DNA of 64,000 nt from Chthoniobacteraceae bacterium (GCA_947471505.1 CANIWM010000007.1:1-64000), one strand, 5' to 3'. Numbered from the stretch's first letter, positions 30,926-40,248 are shown. Program-made: numbers and translations. The notes: a model not told the origin generated them from the sequence alone.

Positions 30926-32257
30926 GTGAAACTTTCCACTATCGCGGCCACGCTCGCCGAACTCGGAGCGAAACCAACACAGAGCCTCGGGCAGAATTTC
31001 CTGCACGACCAAAACCTCGCGCGCTGGATCGTCGAGCAAGTGGGCATCGGCGAGGGCGAGCCGTGGCTGGAGATCGGGCCGGGGCTCGGCGCGCTCACGG
31101 AGTTTGCGCTGGAGCGCTCGAGGAACGGCACGCTGCTGGAGAAGGACGACCGCATCATCCACTGGCTGCGCGCGCAATTCCCCGCGCTGGAAGTCGTCCA
31201 CGGCGACGCGCTGGAGTATGACCCACGCGTGCTGTTCTCGCGGGGGCCGGTGAAGGTGTTCGGCAATCTGCCGTATTACATCTCCAGCCAGCTCATGTTC
31301 CAGTTCGCCACGGAGCCGAGCCCGGCGAGCAGCATGACGTTTACGCTCCAGCGCGAACTCGCCGAGCGGATGTGCGCGGGGCCGGGCACCAAAGAGTATG
31401 GAGCGATCACCGTGCTCATCGGTCGCCGCTGGAAGGCAAAACTGCTGCGCATCCTGCCCGCGCATGTGTTCACGCCCGTGCCGAAGGTGGACTCCGCAAT
31501 CATCAGCCTCACGCCACGCGAGGATGACACGCTGCCGGAGTGCGACGGCGCGCTGTTCACGAAGCTGGTGAAGACGGCATTCAGCCAACGCCGGAAGCAG
31601 ATGAAGAAGCTGCTCCAGCTCGACCGCTGGCCGGAGCTGTGCGCTGCTGTGGGCATCTTGGAAACCGCACGGGCAGAAGAGCTGAGCCTCGCGCAGTGGG
31701 TGACGCTGACGAACTTCGCCGCCGGGGCGACTGCGGACCACTCGACGAAAGCGCAGGATCTGACCGGCGAGATTTTCGACGTGGTGAACGAGCGAGATGA
31801 AGTGATCGGTCAGCGCCCGCGCGGCGAAGTCCATCGCGAGAAACTACGGCACCGCGCCGTCCACATCTTCGTCTTTAACAAACGCGGCGAGCTGTTTCTC
31901 CAGCGCCGTTCGCGGTGGAAAGACATGCACCCGCGCGATTGGGATTCCAGCGCGGCGGGCCACGTTAATTCTGGCGACCACTACGCCGACACCGCTCCAC
32001 GCGAGTTGGATGAGGAGCTTGGCATCTCCGCACCGCTCACGGAGCTAGGCTCCATCGCGGCTTGCGCAGGGACCGGCTGGGAGTTCGTGAAAATCTATCG
32101 CGCGCAGCACGACGGCCCATTCCGCCTACCGCCAGCGGAGATCGAGTGTGGAGGCTTTTTCACCTGCGAGCAGATTGACGGCTGGATTGACGCACGCCCC
32201 GGCGACTTCGCCAGCGGCTTCCGCGAATGCTGGAAGGCTGTGCGCGAGCGGGTTTAG
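30926..32257 (+). CDS. rsmA: RsmA (KsgA) 16S rRNA dimethyladenosine transferase fused to a Nudix hydrolase
   Basis: 443 residues from a GTG at 30926 (another in-frame GTG is at 30908). Residues 1-265: RsmA, with QNFLHD, EIGPGLGALTEFAL (SAM motif), FGNLPYYISSQLMF (catalytic NLPY) and KTAFSQRRKQMKKLL. After a junction near residue 268 comes a Nudix domain (GEIFDVVNERDEVIG, HRAVHIFVFNKRGELFLQRRS). Its Nudix box AGHVNSGDHYADTAPRELDEELGI matches GX5EX7REUXEEXGU, but with Asp in place of the first Glu. The Nudix half resembles YfcD/IPP-isomerase-like hydrolases. Divergent from the GspF-like gene with 99 bases between starts. The frame is continuous, so the fusion is not a frameshift artefact. Confidence 0.85.
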   Translation: MKLSTIAATLAELGAKPTQSLGQNFLHDQNLARWIVEQVGIGEGEPWLEIGPGLGALTEFALERSRNGTLLEKDDRIIHWLRAQFPALEVVHGDALEYDPRVLFSRGPVKVFGNLPYYISSQLMFQFATEPSPASSMTFTLQRELAERMCAGPGTKEYGAITVLIGRRWKAKLLRILPAHVFTPVPKVDSAIISLTPREDDTLPECDGALFTKLVKTAFSQRRKQMKKLLQLDRWPELCAAVGILETARAEELSLAQWVTLTNFAAGATADHSTKAQDLTGEIFDVVNERDEVIGQRPRGEVHREKLRHRAVHIFVFNKRGELFLQRRSRWKDMHPRDWDSSAAGHVNSGDHYADTAPRELDEELGISAPLTELGSIAACAGTGWEFVKIYRAQHDGPFRLPPAEIECGGFFTCEQIDGWIDARPGDFASGFRECWKAVRERV

Positions 32258-33558
32258 ACGCGCTCTGCGGCGAGGAGGATGCCGGCGGCTTTGTCGAGCG
32301 TCTCCTGCCATTCGGCCTCGGGCGAGCTATCGGCAACAATGCCAGCCCCGACGTGGAACGTCGCCTCGCTGCCTTCGATGACGACAGTGCGGATGACGAT
32401 GGAAAACTGGCTTTCTTCGTTGAAGCCCAGCCAGCCCACTGCGCCCGTGTAGAGCCCGCGCGGGATAGTTTCTAGCTCGGCGATGATTTCCATCGCGCGC
32501 TTCTTAGGTGCGCCGGTGATGCTGCCGCCGGGAAAACATGCACGCAACGCGGTGGCGTGGTCTACACCGGCGCGCAGTCGGCCCTGGACGGTGGAGACGA
32601 GGTGGAAGACTTGCTCGTGGCGCTCCAGTTTAAGCAACTCCGGCACAGCAATGGTGCCGAACTCGCACACTTTCCCGAGGTCGTTGCGCTCAAGGTCGGT
32701 AATCATCACCAGCTCCGAAACCTCCTTGGGCGAAGTGATCAAATCGAACGCGCTCTTTTCATCCGCCATCGGGTCGGAGCGACGCGGGCGCGTGCCCTTG
32801 ATAGGCCGGGTGCAGATGGAGCGACCGCTCAGTTTGAGAAATGACTCCGGGGATGCCGAGAGGATGGCCCGCCCGCCGAGGTGCATGTAGCAAGCGTTTG
32901 GCGCGGGTGAGTAGTGCCGCAGGGCTTCGTAAAATGCCCACGGCTCCCCTGCCCACGCCGCCGAAAAGCGATGGGAAAGATTCACCTGATAGATGTCGCC
33001 CGCTGCGATGTATTCCTGAGCGCGGGCGACGGCGGCGCAAAACTCCTCCCGGCTCCCGCGCGAAGTGAACACGGGGCGCTCGCAGTGCGCCGTGGACTCC
33101 GGGGCCATCTGCGCGGCGAGGTCGCCGATCTCAAACCAGCACTGCGCACTGTGGCGAAAGAAAAGCGCCTCTTCGTAAATGCCGAAGCAAAACGTGCCGT
33201 CGTAGTCCACCCAGCCAGCGGCGAATCCATGCGGCAGGCCGTCGTCGCGCACCCCATCCAGACGCCGCGCTGCGACTGCGGTCTGAAGACGCGGCCAGTC
33301 CGTCGCGATGTGACCGGAGATGACTTCGACCGGCGCTGCCGCGACGATGGAGAGGGATTCGCCGCTTGCCTTTGAAGAATCAAAAAACACCAACCCCGGC
33401 AAGTGACGCAACCGCACGGCGACCTCCGCCGGGGATAAATCCAATCGGCTCGGAGTCGCAGGCGTCGCATGAAAAAGCGTGATGCTGGGCACGCTGGGGA
33501 GATGCAGCCGTTGCGCCCGAGATTCAACCGAAAACTGCAAATCCGTCCCACCTCGCAC
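32254..33558 (-). CDS. pabB: Aminodeoxychorismate synthase component I (PabB)
   Basis: 434 residues from a GTG at 33556-33558. A GTG at 33490-33492 giving 412 residues (VPSITLFHATP) is equally credible; neither has a clear Shine-Dalgarno. Chorismate-utilising fold: QEYIAAGDIYQVNLSHRF, then the PIKGTRPR motif, whose Lys marks PabB rather than anthranilate synthase, and ITDLERNDLGKVC, FPGGSITGAPKKRAMEII and GAGIVADSSPEAEWQET. With PabA it makes 4-amino-4-deoxychorismate for folate. No fused aminotransferase or lyase domain and no adjacent pabA. The 3' end is convergent with rsmA and overlaps it by 4 bases. Confidence 0.85.
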   Translation of the reverse strand: MRGGTDLQFSVESRAQRLHLPSVPSITLFHATPATPSRLDLSPAEVAVRLRHLPGLVFFDSSKASGESLSIVAAAPVEVISGHIATDWPRLQTAVAARRLDGVRDDGLPHGFAAGWVDYDGTFCFGIYEEALFFRHSAQCWFEIGDLAAQMAPESTAHCERPVFTSRGSREEFCAAVARAQEYIAAGDIYQVNLSHRFSAAWAGEPWAFYEALRHYSPAPNACYMHLGGRAILSASPESFLKLSGRSICTRPIKGTRPRRSDPMADEKSAFDLITSPKEVSELVMITDLERNDLGKVCEFGTIAVPELLKLERHEQVFHLVSTVQGRLRAGVDHATALRACFPGGSITGAPKKRAMEIIAELETIPRGLYTGAVGWLGFNEESQFSIVIRTVVIEGSEATFHVGAGIVADSSPEAEWQETLDKAAGILLAAERV

Positions 33559-33612
33559 GATTCGTTATTTGGTATGGCATTCGAGCGAAAGCCCCATTAC
33601 CCAATCGCGGCC

Positions 33613-34320
33613 ATGCTCGAACTCCATGATGTCCAAGTTAATTACGGCGGTATCACCGCGCTGCACGGTATTTCGCTGAAGGTGGAGCAGGGCAGCATCG
33701 TCACGCTCGTCGGCGCAAATGGCGCGGGGAAGACGACGACGCTCCGCGCAATCAGCGGGCTCGTGAAGCCGAGCGCCGGGCGCATCACGTATAAAGGCGA
33801 GGACATCGGCGGGACGGCGGCGCACAAGATCGTCGCGCTGGGCATCGCGCAATCGCCGGAGGGACGGCTCGTCTTCGCCAATCTCACGGTGGATGAAAAC
33901 CTGCGGATGGGCGCTTATTTGAGAAAGGACAAGGCGCAGCAGGTGAAAGACATGGACTTTATCTTCGGCGTCTTCCCTCGGCTCAAAGAGCGGCGCAAAC
34001 AGCTCGCCGGGACGCTGAGCGGCGGAGAGCAGCAGATGCTGGCCATCGGTCGTGCGCTGATGAGCAAGCCGCAGCTCCTCCTCCTCGATGAGCCTTCGCT
34101 CGGCATCGCCCCGCTGCTGACGCGGACGATCTTCGAGCAAATCGTGGCGATCAACCGGGAGCTGAAGCTGACCATTTTACTCGTGGAGCAAAACGCCAAC
34201 CTCGCGCTGGAAGTCAGCCACTACGGCTACGTGCTGGAGACAGGCCGCATTCTCCTCGAAGACACCGCCGCCGCCCTCCGCGAAAACCCGAAGGTTCGCG
34301 AGGCGTATCTCGGCGGATAG
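33613..34320 (+). CDS. livF: LivF-type branched-chain amino acid ABC transporter ATPase
   Basis: 235 residues, the normal LivF length, from the ATG at 33613 (MLELHDVQVNYGG). Walker A GANGAGKTTT, Q-loop QSPEGRLVF, signature LSGGEQQMLAIGRAL, Walker B LLLLDEPSLGIAPLL and H-loop LVEQNANLALEV all present. The LivG, LivH, LivM and binding-protein genes are absent from this window, so it is either a separated part of that transporter or works with other subunits. It leads a string of closely spaced genes (10-base gap to the next). Confidence 0.85.
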   Translation: MLELHDVQVNYGGITALHGISLKVEQGSIVTLVGANGAGKTTTLRAISGLVKPSAGRITYKGEDIGGTAAHKIVALGIAQSPEGRLVFANLTVDENLRMGAYLRKDKAQQVKDMDFIFGVFPRLKERRKQLAGTLSGGEQQMLAIGRALMSKPQLLLLDEPSLGIAPLLTRTIFEQIVAINRELKLTILLVEQNANLALEVSHYGYVLETGRILLEDTAAALRENPKVREAYLGG

Positions 34321-34330
34321 CGCAGGCATC

Positions 34331-35185
34331 ATGCTCCGCCCACTCATCATCCTTTTTTGCCTCGCCCACGTCGCGCGGGCAGTGAACTCCATTGACCAGG
34401 AGTTCTCGTGCCCTTTCGACGGGGCGAAATGGAAGCAGCGCATGGAGACTTCTGCGGATGCGAAGGGCTTGCGGCTGGACCTGCGGCAGCTCGGCGATGT
34501 CGTGCAGCCGCCCACGCTCCCGCAGTGCCCGAAGTGCCGGGCGGTGCTGTTTATGGACGTGTTCCCGCCGAAAGTGCTGGCGTCGCTGAAGCCGTTCATC
34601 GCCACCGAGGATTTCGCGCAGTTTGCGGGGAAATATCCGACTTACTACGTGCTGGCGCAGATGCAGGAGCGGCTGAAGGCGCCGCCGTATTATATAGGCT
34701 ACAGCTACCTCCGCGCGTCGTGGCAGCTCGAAGCGAAGCCTGCTGCCGCCCGGCACTGCATGGCCCGCGCACACGAGTGTTTCGCGGCTGCGTTGGCGGA
34801 TAAAACGAACAAGCACTCGGCAAATACCGCGCTGCTGCTGGGCGAGCTGGAGCGGCGGCTGGAGCGCTTTGAGAATGCGGAGGCGCGCTTCCGGGTGATG
34901 ATGGATGGCGATGCGTTCAAAGAAGCGGGGCATCAGCGGATAATCGCTCGTCAGATGGAGCTTATCGCAAAACGGGACAGCCAGCCGCATGGCATTTTTC
35001 CAGCGCACGACGCGCTCGTCTCCGCGCCCGCCGTGAGCGTCCTCCACTCCAGCCCTGCACCCGTTGGCGCGAAGCCGCTCCCTCGTGTGGAGGTTATCGT
35101 CCCGCACTCGCTAGAATCTGTCTCCGAAGCCGCCGAGAAAATCCCGCGCGGCATCCCGAAACCCAAAGTTATCACACGACCATGA
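34331..35185 (+). CDS. Exported DUF2225-like cysteine-motif protein
   Basis: 284 residues with signal peptide MLRPLIILFCLAHVARA. Cysteine pairs EFSCPFDG and CPKCRAVLF (CxxC) near residues 27 and 62 suggest a small metal site. A helical, TPR-like segment follows (YLRASWQLEAKPAAARHCMARAHECF; ELERRLERFENAEARFRVMM). The pattern resembles DUF2225 proteins, whose function is unknown, though those are usually cytoplasmic; this one is predicted exported. The C-terminal 70 residues are Pro/Ser-rich and low complexity. Its stop overlaps the next start (ATGA). Confidence 0.6.
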   Translation: MLRPLIILFCLAHVARAVNSIDQEFSCPFDGAKWKQRMETSADAKGLRLDLRQLGDVVQPPTLPQCPKCRAVLFMDVFPPKVLASLKPFIATEDFAQFAGKYPTYYVLAQMQERLKAPPYYIGYSYLRASWQLEAKPAAARHCMARAHECFAAALADKTNKHSANTALLLGELERRLERFENAEARFRVMMDGDAFKEAGHQRIIARQMELIAKRDSQPHGIFPAHDALVSAPAVSVLHSSPAPVGAKPLPRVEVIVPHSLESVSEAAEKIPRGIPKPKVITRP

Positions 35186-36534
35186 CCACACACACACTCG
35201 GACGCCGCGCTTTCCTGCGCGGGCTCGGCGCGACGGTCGCGCTGCCATTCCTCTCATCACTCGCGCCGCGTGCGCTGGCCGCTGCGGGGAAGCCGCCGGT
35301 GCGGCTGGGCTTTCTCTACGTGCCCAATGGCGTGAACATGAACGAGTGGACGCCCGCCGCGACGGGCGTGGACTTCGCGCTCCCGCACACGCTCCAGCCG
35401 CTCGCGCCGCACAAGAACGACATCCTCGTACTCTCCGGCCTCGCGCAGGACAAAGGGCGCAACAACGGCGACGGCGCTGGCGACCACGCGCGCGCTGCTG
35501 GCTCGTGGCTCACAGGCGCGCAGCCGCTCAAGAGCGAAAGCTCCGCCATCCGCCTCGGCGTCTCTGCCGACCAAGTCGCAGCGGAGGCATTCCGAAAGGA
35601 GACGCGCTTTGCCAGTCTGGAGCTGGGTCTGGAGCCCGGACGCCAAGGCGGCAAGTGCGACAGCGGCTACGCCTGCGCCTACTCGAACAACATCTCGTGG
35701 CGCAACGAAGGCTCGCCCAGCGGCAAGGAAATCAGCCCGCGCCTCGTCTTCGAGCGTCTCTTTTCCTCCGCCAACCCGAAGGTCGCTGGCGAAGAAGCCG
35801 CCCGCCGCCAACGCTACCGCAAAAGCGTGCTCGATTTCGTCATGGACGACGCCCGCGACCTCAGCGGGAAAGTCGGCGGCAGCGATAAACAGAAGATTGA
35901 CGAGTATCTCACCGCCGTCCGCGAGATCGAAACGCGCGTTGAAGCCGCTGAGCGCAGCGTGAAGCTCGCGCAAGACGCCGGGCTCATCCAAGGCTACGAT
36001 GTGCCCGAGCAAATCCCTGAGAGTTTCACCGAGCACAGCACACTCATGATGGACCTCATGGCGCTCGCTTTCCAGACCGACACCACCCGCGTCGCGACGT
36101 GTATGCTGGCCAACGAAGGCAGCAACCGCACCTATCGCAACCTCAACATCAGCCGAGGGCACCACGAGATTTCGCACCATCAAAACAACCCCGACAACCT
36201 CCGCCAGATTCGCGACATCAACCGCTTCCACGTCCAGCAATTCGCCTACCTCATCAACAAGCTCAAAAGCATCCCCGATGGCGACGGCACGCTGCTCGAC
36301 AACAGTATGCTCCTCTACGGCGCAGCCCTCGCCGACGGCAACCGCCACGAGCACGAAAACCTCCCGCTTCTCATGGCCGGGCGCGGCGGCGGCACCATCC
36401 TGCCGGGTCGCCACATCCGCTACGCAAGCGAGACGCCGATGTGCAATCTCCTCGTCTCCATGCTCCAGCGCGCAGGCGTAAATGCGCAGCGCCACGGCGA
36501 CAGCACGGGACTCCTGCGCGGGCTGGAGGGATGA
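35182..36534 (+). CDS. DUF1552 secreted protein with Tat-like signal
   Basis: 450 residues. N terminus GRRAFLRGLGATVALPFLSSL has a twin-arginine-like signal. DUF1552 marks: RLGFLYVPNGVNMNEWTP, NDILVLSGLAQDKG, GDHARAAGSWLTGA, SLELGLEPGRQGGKCDSGYACAYSNNISWRNEGSP, RVATCMLANEGSNRTYRN and SRGHHEISHH. The family is found mostly in Planctomycetes, Verrucomicrobia and myxobacteria, usually next to DUF1592/DUF1588 cytochrome-type genes; function unknown. Here the usual partner is replaced by a DUF2225-like gene upstream and a HEAT-repeat gene downstream, both with ATGA overlaps. Confidence 0.85.
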   Translation: MTTHTLGRRAFLRGLGATVALPFLSSLAPRALAAAGKPPVRLGFLYVPNGVNMNEWTPAATGVDFALPHTLQPLAPHKNDILVLSGLAQDKGRNNGDGAGDHARAAGSWLTGAQPLKSESSAIRLGVSADQVAAEAFRKETRFASLELGLEPGRQGGKCDSGYACAYSNNISWRNEGSPSGKEISPRLVFERLFSSANPKVAGEEAARRQRYRKSVLDFVMDDARDLSGKVGGSDKQKIDEYLTAVREIETRVEAAERSVKLAQDAGLIQGYDVPEQIPESFTEHSTLMMDLMALAFQTDTTRVATCMLANEGSNRTYRNLNISRGHHEISHHQNNPDNLRQIRDINRFHVQQFAYLINKLKSIPDGDGTLLDNSMLLYGAALADGNRHEHENLPLLMAGRGGGTILPGRHIRYASETPMCNLLVSMLQRAGVNAQRHGDSTGLLRGLEG

Positions 36535-38714
36535 GGGCCGCGCTCTTCGCACTGCTCACAGTGCAGGCGTTTGCTGCGCCCAACCTCGAAAAACTTGCCG
36601 AGCAACTTGCCTCCTCCGAGCGCGACCAGCGCCGCGATGCCGCGCATCAAGCGCACGCCCTCGGTGCTGGCGCAAAGGCACTGCTGCCCCAACTCATCAC
36701 CGCGCTCGACGACTCGGACAGCCAAGTCTTTTCGGACTCCGCTGCCGCCATCGCCGCGATGGGGCCTTTGGCAAAAGACGCCATCCCCAAACTGCTCGAC
36801 CTCATGGACGGGCGAAAGGGCCGTGGCTTCCGCCCGAGCGACCGTGGGCAGGCCATGCTCCGCGCCGCGTATGCACTTTCAAAAGTAGGCGCTGCTTCGG
36901 ATTTACTCGCCGGGCTCAAGAGCGACGACACCAGCTTGCGGCGCGGCTGCGCGAAGGCGCTCGGCTTCATCGGAGCAGATGCGAAGGACGCCATCCCCGC
37001 GCTCATCGAGAACCTCGGGCACGACGACCGCGCGCTGCGTGCCGACATGGTCGAGGCGCTCGCGCTCATCGGCCCGGCTTCCGTGGAGCCGCTCATTTCC
37101 AGCCTCGGCTGGCCGGATGCCCGCGTCCGCGAAGGCAGCGCCCGCGCTCTCGGCGAACTCCGCGCGGGCGGCGAACCGCTGCTCCGCGCCGCTGCGGATG
37201 AAAAAGAAACGCCCGTCCTAGCCGCGATCCTCGGGGCGCTCCCACGCTCCGGTGCCGCGCAGGAAAAAAGCGTCCCTGTCCTCATCACGGCACTCTGCGA
37301 CTCGCGCGAAGAAATCCACCGTGCGGCCGTGAACGCCATCGTCCTCCTCCGCCCCGCAGCTCCCGTCGCCGTCCCCGCGCTGATGAAGCTCCTCGAAGGC
37401 CCCAACGCCGAGCGCGCCGCCTCGATGCTCGGCTTTATCGGCACCGATGCCAGCCCCGCCGTGCCAGCGCTCCTCGCTGCCGCAAAGCGCACCACGCCGC
37501 CGGGCAAAGCCTTTGCCGAAGCCCTCAGCCGCCTCGGAGCGCCTGCCGTCCCCAAGCTCATCGCCGAGCTTGCCGCGCTACCACCTGCCGAGCTTTCCGA
37601 AGATTACTGGGCCGTCCTCGCCCTCGGTCGCATCGGCGGTGCCGCTGTGCCCGCGCTGGAGAAAGAACTCGCCGCAGCCAGCCCCGCCGTCCGCCTCGCC
37701 GCCGTGAAAGTCCTCGGAGCGCAAGGCAGCGGCGCACGCAGCGTGCAGGCCCGCGTGCTCGGCCTCTCCGCCGACCCCGAGCCGCTCGTGCGCGCCGCCG
37801 TCCTCTCCGTGCTTGAGCCGCTGGGCGTGCCGACTGGACGGATGATCGAGTTCATCAGCCAGCTCATCAAAGACCCCGAGCCCAAAGTCCGCCGCGCAGC
37901 CGCTGAGGCTGCGGGGACGATGGGGAAATCCGCCAGCTCCCTCGCCAAAGACCTCTCCCGCCTCGTCGAAGACAAAGACGGCACCGTCTGCATCGCCGCA
38001 ATCAAAGCCCTCGGAGCCATCGGCACCGGGCTGGATACTGCCAACCTCCTCGCCACACATCTTTCCGACGCAGCCATGCGCCCCGCCGTCCTCGAAGCCC
38101 TCGAAAAGCTCGGCCCCACCGCCGAGTCTGCCATCCCGAAGCTCGTCGCGATTTACCCCGACGCCGCGCCGGGCATCCGTGTGCAGATTCTCCAAATCTT
38201 CGAGTCCGCCGCGAAGCAGCCCGGCATCGTCCTCCCCGTCATTTACCCCGCGCTTTCCGCCCCGGAAGAAGCCATCCGCAGCGCAGCCGTAGGCGCATAC
38301 GCCAAGCTCCAGCCAGATAAAGGAGCCGCCATCGCCGCCACCATCGCCGCCCTCAAAGACCCCGCCCGCACCGTGCGCGAAGCCGCCGCCGTCACCATCG
38401 TTCGCCTCGGCGAAAACGGCAACGAGCGCGCCCTGCCCGCCATCCCTGCGCTCCAAGAAATCATCCAACGCGAGAGCGATCATAACTACGCCCTCGACGC
38501 CCTGCGCGGTTTGCGAGTGAAGGACGCCGAAGCCATCCGGCGCGCGTTCGAGTTCCCCCACGACGAAGTCCGCCAATGGGCCGCCGAACGCGTCGGGCGA
38601 CTTGGGCGCGATGGCGGCAAAGCCTTCATGCCCGAGCTAGAAAAGCTCACCACCAGCAGCAACTACGAGCTGAGCAGCTACGCCCGCCGAATCATCGCCC
38701 AGCTTACCCGCTGA
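36531..38714 (+). CDS. Exported HEAT-repeat protein
   Basis: 727 residues from the ATG at 36531. It overlaps the DUF1552 stop and is preceded directly by GGAGGG, a good ribosome site. Signal peptide MRAALFALLTVQAFAA. The whole mature chain is HEAT/PBS-lyase-like repeats of about 30-40 residues: LLPQLITALDDSDSQVFSD, AIPALIENLGHDDRALRAD, PEPKVRRAAAEAAGTMG, PARTVREAAAVTIVRLG and so on, roughly 17-20 units. These form alpha-solenoids that bind other proteins; no catalytic motif. Tight coupling to the DUF1552 gene suggests a scaffold for that system. The gene ends six bases before the convergent RlmI gene. Confidence 0.8.
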   Translation: MRAALFALLTVQAFAAPNLEKLAEQLASSERDQRRDAAHQAHALGAGAKALLPQLITALDDSDSQVFSDSAAAIAAMGPLAKDAIPKLLDLMDGRKGRGFRPSDRGQAMLRAAYALSKVGAASDLLAGLKSDDTSLRRGCAKALGFIGADAKDAIPALIENLGHDDRALRADMVEALALIGPASVEPLISSLGWPDARVREGSARALGELRAGGEPLLRAAADEKETPVLAAILGALPRSGAAQEKSVPVLITALCDSREEIHRAAVNAIVLLRPAAPVAVPALMKLLEGPNAERAASMLGFIGTDASPAVPALLAAAKRTTPPGKAFAEALSRLGAPAVPKLIAELAALPPAELSEDYWAVLALGRIGGAAVPALEKELAAASPAVRLAAVKVLGAQGSGARSVQARVLGLSADPEPLVRAAVLSVLEPLGVPTGRMIEFISQLIKDPEPKVRRAAAEAAGTMGKSASSLAKDLSRLVEDKDGTVCIAAIKALGAIGTGLDTANLLATHLSDAAMRPAVLEALEKLGPTAESAIPKLVAIYPDAAPGIRVQILQIFESAAKQPGIVLPVIYPALSAPEEAIRSAAVGAYAKLQPDKGAAIAATIAALKDPARTVREAAAVTIVRLGENGNERALPAIPALQEIIQRESDHNYALDALRGLRVKDAEAIRRAFEFPHDEVRQWAAERVGRLGRDGGKAFMPELEKLTTSSNYELSSYARRIIAQLTR

Positions 38715-38720
38715 AGTCGT

Positions 38721-39902
38721 TTACCGTCCCGGCGCGAGCTCGAAGAGGAAGCCTTTGAGGTATTCCGTTTCGGGCATCGTGGAGATGATCGGGTGGTCGA
38801 TGGCTTGTGAAAATGTTTCGAGCTGGCGGAGCGTGCGGCGGGTATCTACGGCGGCTTCGTTGATGACGCCGAGGAGGTGTTCGCGCGAGACGTGGTGCGA
38901 GCAGCAGAACGTGGCGAGCAGCCCATCGGGAGCGAGCAGCTTGAGCGCGCGGAGGTGGATTTCTTTATACCCGCGCAGGGCGTCGTCGAGCTTGCCCCGG
39001 CTTTTGGTAAAGGACGGAGGGTCTAGGATGATGAGGTCGTAGCGGGCTCCATCGGCGCCGCTGGCGGTGTCGGAGAGCTTGAGGAAGTCGAAGACGTTGC
39101 GCTCGATGACTTCGACGTTGAGGCCGTTGCGCGTGGCGTTGCCGCGAATCTTGGCGCAGGCATCGGCAGAAATCTCCAGGGCGCTGACGCTGGCAGCTCC
39201 GGCCTTGGCGCAGGCGAGGGCGAAGGCTCCTTGGTTTGCGAAGCAATCGAGCACGCGGCGTCCGGCGGCGTGGCGGGCGACGCGCGGGTAGCTGCCGATC
39301 TGGTCGAGGTAAAATCCCGTCTTTTGGCCGTGGAGAAGGTCCACTTCAAACTCAAGTCCGGCGGCGTGAATGAGGAAAGGGACAGGCGGTTCGCCACGGA
39401 GCATCCCGGTGCGAAGTTCGAGCCCTTCGGCGATGCGGATGGGGGCGTCGTTGCGCTCGACGATTCCCTTGGGCTGGAGCTGCTCTTGGAGGACGCCGGC
39501 GATTTCCTCGCGGCGCTGGTCCATGGCAAGGGTGAGCGTCTGCACGACGAGGTAGTCGCCGTACCGATCGACGATAAGGCCGGGGATGCCGTCGCTTTCG
39601 CTCCACACGAGCCGCCCGAGGCGTGGGTCGCAGCCCCGGCGCTGGCGGTAGGCGATGGATTGGGCGATGCGGCGCTGGAAGAAGTCGAGGTCGAGCTCCT
39701 GCCGCTGGCGGGAGAAGCGACGAGCGATGATCTGCGACTTAGAGTTGTAAATCGCCGAGCCGAGCAGCCGATCTTTGCCGTCTTTTACAGAGATGACGTC
39801 GCCGTCTTTGGGTTCTCCCCAGACTTTGAGGACTTCGCTGGTATAGACCCAGTCGTGTCCGTGGTAGATGCGTGAGCGTGGTTTAACGATGAGTCCGGCC
39901 AT
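38721..39902 (-). CDS. RlmI-type 23S rRNA (cytosine-C5) methyltransferase
   Basis: 393 residues from the ATG at 39900-39902 (MAGLIVKPRSR). N-terminal PUA domain (RIYHGHDWVYTSEVLKVWG ... GSAIYNSKSQIIARRFS), a linker EEHP-like region (SDGIPGLIVDRYGDYLVVQ), then a class I methyltransferase: VLDCFANQGAFALACAKAGA, ALEISADA, DLIILDPPSFTKS and CCSHHV. Typical of RlmI, which forms m5C1962 in 23S rRNA, and its paralogues. Single gene, convergent with the HEAT-repeat gene. Confidence 0.85.
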   Translation of the reverse strand: MAGLIVKPRSRIYHGHDWVYTSEVLKVWGEPKDGDVISVKDGKDRLLGSAIYNSKSQIIARRFSRQRQELDLDFFQRRIAQSIAYRQRRGCDPRLGRLVWSESDGIPGLIVDRYGDYLVVQTLTLAMDQRREEIAGVLQEQLQPKGIVERNDAPIRIAEGLELRTGMLRGEPPVPFLIHAAGLEFEVDLLHGQKTGFYLDQIGSYPRVARHAAGRRVLDCFANQGAFALACAKAGAASVSALEISADACAKIRGNATRNGLNVEVIERNVFDFLKLSDTASGADGARYDLIILDPPSFTKSRGKLDDALRGYKEIHLRALKLLAPDGLLATFCCSHHVSREHLLGVINEAAVDTRRTLRQLETFSQAIDHPIISTMPETEYLKGFLFELAPGR

Positions 39903-39954
39903 GAAATAATTGCGATAGATATGCGCGACCTCGCCGCGCCGCAATTACGGACGG

Positions 39955-40248
39955 TCAAGGTTGCACGTTATCCGGTGGCGTCGAAGTGCCACTCTCTGCA
40001 AGCCCCGAACGTCGGGAATGCACGTTTTTCTTTGTCCGGTCCGGGTCCGCACACCCGCAATGCTTGCAGCGCCAAGGCCAGAAATAGTGCCCGATAGCCA
40101 GCGCAGCCCAGCTAAAGCCCCAGAGGCCGACGGTCAACAGAGTCATCACCGCATGGAACCCGTGTCGCGTCTCGACACGCACAAACCGCTGGATGTGTTT
40201 GCATAGCGGGCAGTGAGCCCAGATTCGATCATCATCGTCGTCGGACAT
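39955..40248 (-). CDS. Small membrane protein with two CxxC motifs
   Basis: 97 residues. CPLCKH near residue 13 and CKHCGC near residue 61 could form a zinc ribbon. Between them lies one long hydrophobic stretch, probably two membrane segments (VMTLLTVGLWGFSWAALAIGHYFWPW). The C-terminal 30 residues are polar and look disordered. I do not recognise a family beyond zinc-ribbon membrane protein. It lies upstream of rlmI on the same strand. Confidence 0.6.
   Translation of the reverse strand: MSDDDDDRIWAHCPLCKHIQRFVRVETRHGFHAVMTLLTVGLWGFSWAALAIGHYFWPWRCKHCGCADPDRTKKNVHSRRSGLAESGTSTPPDNVQP

Noticed and set aside
36099-36530. Upstream extension of the HEAT-repeat gene
   Set aside because: It is an out-of-frame reading of the DUF1552 gene, and the ATG at 36531 has a ribosome site and signal peptide.
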